Shown here piece after piece: positions 24,808 to 36,762 of a DNA stretch of 64,000 bases. The notes under the pieces were generated by a model. That model made no database searches, was not told the DNA's origin, and was given only the letters and a program-made list of their open reading frames with translations. Position numbers and translations under genes: made by a program. Source of the stretch: Glandiceps talaboti (taxonomy: Eukaryota > Hemichordata > Enteropneusta > Spengelidae); contig NC_135571.1 of NCBI RefSeq assembly GCF_964340395.1, positions 9,703,940 to 9,767,939 of the forward strand, read 5' to 3'. Position 1 is the stretch's first letter. Each line of letters starts with the position of its first letter.

Positions 24808-25120
24808 GTTGACTGGCTTTAATCAGGTGACAGCATACGTCTGTTAGCCTGTTGATCACCCAAAACCAATCTCTGAATCTGAGGGGAATGCAGGTTGGTT
24901 TTGGGGTGACCAACGGGCCCTCAGGGTCGAGGGGGAACTGACGTATGCTGTCGCCCGAATAAGGCCAGTCAACACAGGCACTCGAATCAACCTGTATGAT
25001 TTTTAAAAAATGTATACACTAGTAAATAACTTATACTCTACATTTGAAAAAAATCGATATCATACAGATTGATCCGAGTGCCTGTGTCAGTCAACATGTG
25101 TTTCATAATATATCATTAAA
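24808..25120. mobile_element. MITE with 34-bp inverted repeat, interrupted by a second element
   Basis: Left arm 24808-24841 (GTTGACTGGCTTTAATCAGG...) pairs with 24940-24973. A 114-bp insert (24974-25087) with its own ~26-bp inverted ends (CAGGCACTCG/CGAGTGCCTG) follows, flanked by CAGTCAAC on both sides. Past the insert, CAACATGTGTTTCATAATAT continues the outer family, as in the uninterrupted copy at 37930-38065. Confidence 0.75.
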
Positions 25121-25269
25121 AAACTGACATATGACATACACTATAATTATATATGAAATTTCCTTGAATTGCTGCTGAAGTCCGTATCTGATAGAAACCA
25201 TTGACTTCTTTGCATACAGTTCACTAGCTATCAGTGCATCATACTCCTGCATAGAAATTATACAGTAAC

Positions 25270-25533
25270 CTACACAACTCCTTTGGGTTTTGCTCGACCA
25301 AGGCCGGCCAGGCAAGGATAGTCCACATAGTCCCTGTGGGCAGTCCCAACCTCAGCACAATATTTCTCTAAAATATCAACCGAGCTCTTCATAATAGATT
25401 TTGTACGTTTCGAGTACTTCTCTGAAATAGCGGTAGCATGTTCTTCTTCAGATAATAGCAAAAATCTTGAATTTTCTTCTGGAGAAGGCGAAGGTCCGCA
25501 ACACACGCCATGTCGTCTGCCGTGAAATATCAT
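25270..25533 (-). CDS. Unrecognised 87-codon ORF next to an NRF-1/CRE promoter
   Basis: The ORF begins ATG ATA TTT CAC at 25533 (MIFHGRRHGVCCGPS); an in-frame ATG at 25542 lies inside the NRF-1-like site. It ends GRAKPKGVV-stop. The middle is a plausible amphipathic helix (LLLSEEEHATAISEKY, KSIMKSSVDILEKY). Codon texture looks like real coding rather than a repeat shadow, and I found no strong splice site inside it. It belongs to no family I recognise. It may be a small single-exon gene or the first exon of a longer one. No AATAAA was seen within about 200 bp downstream on this strand, so the 3' end is unsettled. Confidence 0.4.
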   Translation of the reverse strand: MIFHGRRHGVCCGPSPSPEENSRFLLLSEEEHATAISEKYSKRTKSIMKSSVDILEKYCAEVGTAHRDYVDYPCLAGLGRAKPKGVV

Positions 25534-25536
25534 TGA

Positions 25537-25556
25537 GCGCATGCGCAATGACGTCA
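25537..25556 (-). promoter_or_regulatory. NRF-1-like palindrome and CRE, putative core promoter
   Basis: GCGCATGCGC (25537-25546) is the core NRF-1 palindrome and TGACGTCA (25549-25556) is a perfect cAMP response element, two bases apart. In animals this pairing marks TATA-less promoters of broadly expressed genes. It directly abuts the ORF on the minus strand; both motifs are palindromic, so plus-strand initiation is also possible. A long (GA)n tract lies just upstream. Confidence 0.5.
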
Positions 25557-25593
25557 CAGGGTAACTACAGGGTAACTATTTTCGAACTATTGC

Positions 25594-27671
<2,078 letters not shown>

Positions 27672-28413
27672 ATGCCTGTCAATCCGAAGGAAGCCGTGGA
27701 CGAGGATGGCAACAGGCGTGATAACATTGCTTGTAAAGCCAAGATTGATATGTGCACACAACGATTCATTGCTGAAGCAGAAGACATAAAGCAATATGAA
27801 GACTTCATCTTAAAGTATGACGACACAAACTTACGTCAGAACATAGATGACGCCAAAGATGCCCTCGATATCGCTCAGCACATAAGTCAATCACTGGCTG
27901 ACGCAATACAATCCCTGGCCGTAAAGTCATTGAAAGTTGTTGTGAAAACGGTACAAGATAAAGTTAAGAGTGAAAGTGTACCAACTGGCATTACCCTTTC
28001 TAAAGGTAAATTTTTACTGTTTGTTACTACTGGGGATATATGGCGTTTTCGACTTTTTTTTGTATACACATTACTACTGTGAACAATAGCTGTACCAGAC
28101 TGACTAGCAAGAAAGCCAGGTGGTTTATGAAGTGTAGGCTTACAAATTACAATGATATTAATTAACTACTTAAAGGAAACTTGATGAACTTTAAAAAAGC
28201 ACAGTCATAACAAATACAATAGTAACGATACTATAGCGATATATACAAATTATTACATTTTAAGATGTATGTCTGCTGTATTAAGTTATAAACGAACGTT
28301 AACTCCACGACAGCTGGTGAAAAGAGAAGGTGGTGGTGGTGGTGGTGGTGGTGGTGGTGGTGGTGGTGGTGGTGGTGGTGGCGGCGGCGGTATGGATGGT
28401 GGTACGGTGTTGG

Positions 28414-28492
<79 letters not shown>

Positions 28493-28556
28493 GGTTGTGG
28501 TATTAATGATGATGATGATGGTGGTGGTGGTCGTGATGGTAGGGGTGGTGGTGTTA

Positions 28557-28606
<50 letters not shown>

Positions 28607-31600
28607 GGTGGTGGTGGTGTCGTTGTTGTTGTTGTTGTTGTTGGTGTGTGTGTGTGGAGAGGGAGGGGTGTACCGCGATTGTTATATTATAGGTACACAT
28701 ATACCCTAAGGCTAGGGATGCTCAATATTTTTGTGATTTGAAGGATGCATTCAAATTTTGAGGGAGAACATGCACTACTCAAATTTATTTCTTCGACAAT
28801 TTCTAAAACACACTCCACTGCTCGTCGAAAATGACAGTTCCCTTTGATAAAAACATACGATAATAATAATAACAATAATAATTATGTATATGATGTCAGA
28901 AAGGACGTAATCCACATTGAAACGGATGTGGCAAAGTAACGTTGCTGTCACTGGATGTTTCATTCTGACGAGAGGTGTACACGCAAATTACCTAGGTGTG
29001 GTGGGTGCTAAATATGTCATACTGGACCAACGATTTATTGATTTTTATGGCATAATACTTTATCATATATTGACTTCAGAGAAGTAATTTAATACAATAC
29101 TTTTGACCTTTGCTTGACCTTTGTTATCGTCTAGTAAATACCAATCCATTTGTAAGTATTCTTTGGTATGTGTGTTGTATACTTAAATATTCAAATATGG
29201 GTGTCATACACGGCCTGACATTCTCGATTTAATTTAACTTTTGCGTCAAAAAGACTGTATTCTCACGTTTTGTCAGTTGATGATAACTGTTTCCATGCCT
29301 ATGCCTTTGATACACATACGTTGTATTGCTTCCGAATTGTTGATTTATATAGTCTGTGTCATAGGTCAAAGGTTAAAGGTCACTCATTATCGACGTGTGC
29401 TTTAAAGGCACTCCACAGTTCGGATTAGGATTAACTTAGGTGTGAAAAAACAGTTGTCTGGTAGAGAGTTGGTCCTGAATAAAAGAATAACCCTATGTAA
29501 TTCTTATTGTTTTTCTGATGAGATAACACTGAAATGAGAAAATTGGATTGAATCACACGACTTTAACAAGTGCTACTGTCACGTGTCATGCAATTAGAAG
29601 GAGGTGTACGCCACTATGTAGTCTAATGAATAATCGATACTCTCCTAAAACATTGAATCAATATCTTAATTTGTTAACAGTTAATATATAAATGACCCTA
29701 TCACCTCGGTCATGATTTCACGTACTATGCATTCTAGCGTTGATAGCCTTTGAAACACGTCGTCCAAGCCTTCAATTCAGATAAACCAACGTTAGATTTA
29801 ATAGTGAGAAACAGTTGTAGGTTGAACTATAGAAAAAGTTGATTGTGGACCAAGAATAACCCCTTTTAATCCTCATGGCTTCTGATAAGATAACTAATGT
29901 GAGAACATGGGATTGAAACCCTGGCCTTTAATGCGACACAGTCAGTGTATTTGCATCATCAAATGGTTGTTGAGTTTGCACAATGAAGCTTAACAATGGA
30001 GAATCAGTGACAATATATAAGGAAATATAGTAAAATGGAATGTCCTTTTCATCTTCTAAGAAAATACATTTACATGAAAGTGTTAATTTAGTTGACAAGA
30101 AAGTAGCGTTTCAAACTGCAATCTCTGTATATTCTATTCTGTCTTATTCTGGATTTGACATTAGATTCCATGATTGTCAAGCTGTTGGGGAAATTGCAAG
30201 AAGTTGAAACAGACTTTTATGAGTTTGCAAAGAAAGTCGAGAACCAATCAAGACAGACAGCAGTATTGGCAAAACTTGCTCTAGAGTTAGCTACCTTGAT
30301 GGGAGTTGATTTGACAGGAATTCTGAAAGATCTGCAAAAAGCACAGCAGAACGCCCTTGCCAAGGAAAATAAACGAAAAGAAGCTGAGCGAGTAGAGGAG
30401 GAGAAACGGAGGGAAAAGGCTAAGGAAAGAGAAAAGGAAGATCTTGTCAATCATGAACGAAAAGGTTTCGGTGCTTTGACATCATTTCTGGAAGAGACGC
30501 ATGGCCTTGTGGACAAAGCAAGGAAGAAGGTTGAGAAGGCAGAAGAACTTGCAAAGCAGAGCAGTGGAAAAAATCCTGATGTAAAAACAAATCTTGAAGA
30601 AGCACTCGAGGCTCTTAGGAAGGCTACAGAAGAAGAAGGTAAAGCTGAGAAAGCTTATAATGAGACAGAGACGATCTTTCAGAAGCTGGAACGGATTGCG
30701 AATAAGAAAGATACAACAGTGGAAGAGGTGGAGAAAGCCGTGGAGGAGATACAGCCACTTGCAGAAAAGATAAAACAACATACTGACGCAGTACAATCTG
30801 AAACTGAATTGGCAATAAGATGCGCTAAGCTAGTAATTGATATAGTGGAAGAGGAGAAAGCAAAGGACAAAGCTTGGAAAACTGCTGAGGAGGCCAAGAA
30901 GTTAGCGGCCAATGTGAAAAAGAATGCCACAGCTGCACAGAATGCAGGTGAAGAAGCCTTGGGTTTGGCTGACCAGATTAGCAAAGATATCGATAAAGCT
31001 GTCAGTATTGAATTGGAAGTACGAACTACAGGTGAACAGGCATTGGAGACATCCAAAGCTGTTACCATGGCAGCAGACAAACTAGAGGGACTAGCAGCCG
31101 AGATTGAACGATTGAAGACTGAAGAAGGGGAGTCAGATGATTTACCAAGAGTGTTAGCTGAGACAAAAGATGCCACCAAAGAAACCAAGGAAGCTTCCGA
31201 TAAGGCTAAAACTCTAACCTTGAAATGTAAAGAACTTGGAGCTCAAGCAAAGGAACTTATCGAAAAACAAAGTTGCGTCCAGACATGTAAAGATTACGCT
31301 GAAGAAGCAGACAGTTTGGTAGAAAAGGTGAGAGAGGCGACAGATGAGAGTGAAAAGACACTAGCTGAAGCAAACGAGTGTATCAAGAGGGAAAATGAAA
31401 ATATCAATAACATACCGGTGGTAGGACGCTTTGATGATGATGATTCGGAAGATTTGGATGGACAAAAATTAAAGGAAATAATTGAAGAAGCTGAAATGGT
31501 CAATAGAAAAGCAAAGGAAGACCAGGAGAAGACAGAGAAAGCAGCGAAGGAGACAAAGAGCATATGGAAAGACATTGGTGAGCAGTATGAGAAGTACCAT

Positions 31601-32592
31601 GGCCTAGAAGATCTTATGAAGTGTAAAGTTAAAGGTGACAAGTCAATTGATGAGGTGCGACGAAGGTCAACTCAAGCACATGAAAGAGCTACTCATGCCA
31701 CTTCAAAAGGACGCATAGTTATCAACCATATCGACGACAAATATACAAAACAGGCAGCTAATGAAGTGTTGCAGAAAGCCGACAGTGTAATCAAACGACT
31801 GAAGACAGATATTAAAACAGTGCATTCTCTCACCGAAGAAGTCAATGGAACCCTAGAGAAAGTTGGAGAAGAGATGAACGAAAGTGACGCTATAAAACAA
31901 GAGTTAAATGAGGTGATTGAAAATATCAAGATGACAGATGAAGAATTTCAGAAAATCTTAGCAGAGCTGGAGAAGCAGAGTGATGCACTACAATCAGATA
32001 TTAGAGATAAGGCTGAGACGGATAAGTTGAAGGAAGATGTTAAAAACCTACAGTCTGCTATAGATCAGTCAGAGTCATTAGCTGAAATAGAGAGGCAACT
32101 TAAGGAGTATGGTCTCCTTGTACATGCAAGGACTGACCAAGTAGAGCTGCATCTCAAACAAGCTGCTGCCAAGGCTGTAAATCCATTGATAGAGGACGCT
32201 AGACGAGTTGCTCGGGAGGCAAGAGATTTTGTACCAGAAGTGAAACAATCGGCAAAGGACACCCAACATGCAGCAGATGACTGTGGCAGAGATACTGATG
32301 ACGTCAGACGTGCTATTCAAATCACAGAGGAAGCAGCACAAGATACTAAAAAGGCTGCTAGTGAAATGTCCAAATCTGCTGAAGCTATTGACAAAGCTAT
32401 TGACGACCTTACAAGCATCATCAAACAAGAAAGATCTAAGGCTTCAGAGATACAGAAATCGGCAGAGAAGCTGAGTAAATGTATCGAAAGTGCGGATAAA
32501 GCTAGTACAAAGGCGAAGCAATGTATGGAAAGATCACTGAAAGCAGTCTCAGAGATGGAGTTAAAGAATCCCAAAGCTTGGAAATCGCTCAA
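27672..32592 (+). CDS. Exons 1-2: helical N-terminus and ~800-residue coiled coil
   Basis: Exon 1 (27672-28005, donor AAAG|GTAAAT, phase 1) encodes an unfamiliar all-helical segment (MPVNPKEAVDEDGNRRDN...). Exon 2 (30165-32592, acceptor GACATTAG, donor CTCAA|GTATGT, phase 2) is 2.4 kb, unusually long for this gene, and encodes Lys/Glu/Ala-dominated heptads from end to end, for example KAEKAYNETETIFQKLERIA and EMVNRKAKEDQEKTEKAAKE. A short acidic interruption (FDDDDSEDLDG) lies near residue 535. There is no transmembrane segment or signal peptide. The coil probably drives oligomerisation, as leucine-rich repeats or other sensors do in related adaptors; that is inference. Confidence 0.75.
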
Positions 32593-34795
32593 GTATGTAA
32601 CTCTTTTATTTGTTACGAATAGTGTCAGTTTGATCAAAATTGGGACTCGTATTTCATGTGGATCATCATAACAAGTACACCAAGTCGAATAAATATGCAT
32701 ATGTTTTCAAGTAAAGGCAAAGCGAATGTGTTAAGATTTAGACTTAGCAAAAACCATTAATTTTCAAGGGCCATGCATAAAAAGTTCAGATATAATCTTG
32801 TTATAAGGAACAATTTGTTTCAGTGCTGTTAAAATCAAGAAGAGGGTTATGACTCTTCCTTCCAGACGATTATTTTGAACTAATCCATCTGATTTGGGTT
32901 ATTTATAATCACCCCTGTCATTATTTATATATTAACAAATATGCAGATTCACACTTCAATGAACATCTTTATAAATTATAAGCTAAGTAGCTTTCAAGAA
33001 AACACATTCTACATTCTTTTCTTTTACAAAAGTCCATAAAAGTGAACATGATGTTCTCGGTCAGGTGACATAGGCCTTCTGTTCTTCCATAACCCCATTA
33101 GTCAAATATATGCATGAACGAATTCCTTATTTTTTGTTGGGTGGGAATGGCATTTTTGGTTTGGACTGTAACTCAACTTGTGAGCTTTTTGACAAAAAGA
33201 CTGCCATCAATTATACAAACAAATATATGTTTCTAGAATTTCATATTAACATCTGCTTCACAGATATAGAAAAATTGCTATAATAATATGAAAAATATTG
33301 GGGGAAAATTGGTCTTCTGATAATACGGAATTGTGTTGATATTGGCAAGATGACCATCATTGTTTTAATTATTTTACAGGTTTTTTTCACAAAGTGGAGA
33401 GGTGTTTAGTATAGTAAGAGCACCACATGAAGCCCTAGAAGGAATTACTATCGAATGTAAAGAAAACGAAAGTCTTACAAAATCTGTTATTGGGGAACAC
33501 GAGGAGTTGCTTAGCAACGTAATTTCAGTTGAACCACAAAACCTGACTCTGAAGAAGCCCGCCCTCTTCGGTATACGGTATACACCAACTACACGTGCTT
33601 TGGGTTATGAAGTTGTCGTGAAAGCCAGGAATCACAATGGTGACTGGCTAGTGATTGCTGCGAACTCTACTGACAGAACATATGATGATCATAAGGTAAG
33701 TATGTCATGTACTAATTTGATCACAAGGCAAGTACGTCATGGACAATGGTAATGACAAGGTAAGCACATCATAGACTATGATAATGACAAGGTAAGCACA
33801 TCATAGACTATGATAATGACAAGGTAAGCACATCATAGACTATGATAATGACAAGGTAAGTACGTCATGGATTATGGTAATGACAAGGTAAGCACATCAT
33901 AGACTATGATAATTACAAGGTACGTCATGGAATGTAATGATCATAAGGTAAGTATGTCAATCATGGACTATCTGTAACAGTGTAGATTTATAACATTCCA
34001 CTCTTTGGAAATATAATGATAAAAAAATCAAAAATAACTTTTGACTTTTTTATGATATTGCCAACCCATCAATAGATATTGCCTGAACAAGATATATGCA
34101 ATTACGTCATCCTTGCGAGTCAGAGAAACATTTCCACTTATGCAAAATGGCTTATTACCCTGGCAATAGTGGTCTCGCTTTATTAAGCCAGACACAAACT
34201 AAAACCGTTATTCATATAATACTACTATAAGCTACTGAATGAACACCGGTTTAATTCTATTCACTGTAGAGTGGCGTTTCTGATGACTTCCATGATATTA
34301 CATATACAGAGAATAATGTTGGGGACTCGAAAATCCACACTATCTTGATCAGGGGGTGAGGCACCATTATCATCCACGTGTGTACTCTATCAATAGTTTT
34401 ATTTGTGTCTATCTCAGTAAACCGAGACCTCGATTAGCAGAGTAATATGTTTCTACTCAGTCAGGGAGGATGATCCAACATGCCAGAAGAGACCGAGTGG
34501 TTTACGCCACAGACAATTGCATAACTCGACTTACAATACTTAATGTCTTTTTGTCATATTGACAGGGGTTGACATTCGCCGAGGTCATTGTAGACAAATT
34601 TTCAATGTATGTGGTGATTAAACGGGTTGTACGAGATAGACACTCCATGGGAAAGAAAGGTGGTAAAGTGACGTCATCGGTTGATCAGCGAGTCTCCATC
34701 GTTTATCCTAAAGATGCCCTGCCGATGACAATCGATGTTACTTTACAGGTATGCTTCATTTTATGATTTGAGCGAGAGAGAAAGAGAGAGAGAGA

Positions 34796-34849
<54 letters not shown>

Positions 34850-35973
34850 AACAGACAGACATACATACAGACAGACAGACAGACAGACAAACCGACAGAG
34901 ACAGAGACAGAGACAGACTGAGACAATGAGACATATTAGAGTCAGAAATAGAGGTAGGAAGAGAGACTAATAGACAGAGAAAGGGGTACAGAGACAAAGA
35001 AAGGGTACACATAAAGAGACAGACGGGTGGAAAAATACACAGATAGAGTGACAGACAGATTGAGAGGCAAATAGAGAGGGGACAAAGAGACACACTAGAG
35101 GGGCAGAGGCAGAGGGATATCATTTTCTAGTTGTCAAGCATATTTCACCTTTGAACCTATTACTGATCGACGAGCACTCAAACATAAACAATTGTACGTG
35201 CTTATATGACATACAGGATAGAGATATGCAAACCCATCCAGTGCTGTACTGTGTTAATGCATAGAGCCATCAATTCCCTAATTTCCACATTCATTGCAGG
35301 TCATACCATCGGACACACATCTATTACACTCACGGAAGAGCACGTGGAAATCTCTTACCGACATCGTATCCACGTCACCGTTGTTACATTTCTCGCACGC
35401 ACGTAATGTTAAATCGAAGAAACCATTACGAGTTACCCTACCCGTTTTATCTGTCACTCAAGACGATGACAAGAAAAATCCAAAACAACACAAGAGCAAT
35501 GCTAAGCCTGCGCAAAACACACCTAAGCCAGCTCAGTACAGTTCAACATCGCAGTTCATTCCTGGCATTGGTAATATTGAGAGTACTGGTGGACGAAATC
35601 AGGCTAGTCAGAGGAAACCTACAGGACGGCCGAATACTGGTGACGTCATGTTGATGGGAAGAGTCGCAAAGGGGTCGTGGCAGGAAGTGAAGAATTCTAA
35701 TATTGAACACAAGAAAAACAGCGTGATCGAGGCAACGGTAGAAGATGCTTCTTTTGATAGGTAAGTTGGGGGAGCTTAAAAGCTGATGCTTCTTTAAAAA
35801 AATCTAGCAAACATTTTCATTTTGTTTACATTTTGAGCTTTCAGAAAAGGTATGGCAATCTCCCCCCCCCCCTGAGTATTACTAACCAACCCTTCCCGCC
35901 CATGGAATAATACACATACATACATACATACATACATACATACATACATACATACATACATACATACATACAT

Positions 35974-36004
<31 letters not shown>

Positions 36005-36715
36005 TACATACATACATACATACATACATACATACATACATACATACATACATACATACAGACATACAGACATACAGACATACAGACACACATACATACA
36101 TACATACATACATACATACATACATACATACATACATACATACATACATACCTTATCATTTTCATTATTTACCTGTAGAATTCTTGCTATCCAAATGAAA
36201 GAAAGGTCAACAGCGCCACCAAGTAAAGCAGCTGCTGCCATAGACATGAACAGTGTCGTGAAAACTGTCAATGTAATCCTTCATCACCATGTAGATGACC
36301 CAGCCCGTATTGTTGTCCAAGTTGCGCCCTCATATAGATGTGACAGTGTGGTGAGAACTCTCTCTGATAAGGGATTCCACGGTCCGCCCTTACCCAGCAC
36401 CGAGGTCGAGATTCGCGAGGAGCAAGAATTTGGAGTCGAATTTAAAAAGAATATCAAGCTGATGTACCCAGACACGTATAGAGATATAGTTTTCCGCGAA
36501 GCATTCTCTAATCGGATGGAGTTGATGATAGAAGCGGCAGACATCTATAGAAACCATAGCTCTGACTCTGATCGTGGCGTCGCTGAATTTAAGAGGAGAG
36601 ATTCGGATATATCGACATTAGTTATCGATCGTGTCATGGTTGAAGAGGAGTGGACGGAAGTGACGTCTCTGCCTGTTACGTTGCCAAAGGTAAGTTGAGG
36701 GCGACTCGACAGGGG

Positions 36716-36762
<47 letters not shown>

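Larger units (their letters stand above)
22748..25269. other. Intergenic: no gene seen
   Basis: Between the EF-hand start codon and the small ORF I see no convincing exon. The stretch holds the EF-hand promoter, a G-run near 23609, a perfect hairpin (24421-24453), a (CAAA)n tract (24727-24758) and a nested MITE pair (24808-25120). Confidence 0.6.

Noticed and set aside
28269-28709. 146-codon frame with poly-Gly, poly-Met and poly-Val
   Set aside because: Pure trinucleotide array inside an intron; no splice or codon evidence.
30482-32700. Several minus-strand frames of 60-169 codons opposite the coiled-coil exon
   Set aside because: Ser/Phe/Leu-rich complements of a Lys/Glu-rich coding exon; no splice context.
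35794-36271. Cys/Met/Tyr/Val repeat frames on the minus strand
   Set aside because: Antisense reading of the CATA microsatellite. The same applies at 45821-46156, 47247-47574, 48736-48989, 59283-59500 and 62596-62931.
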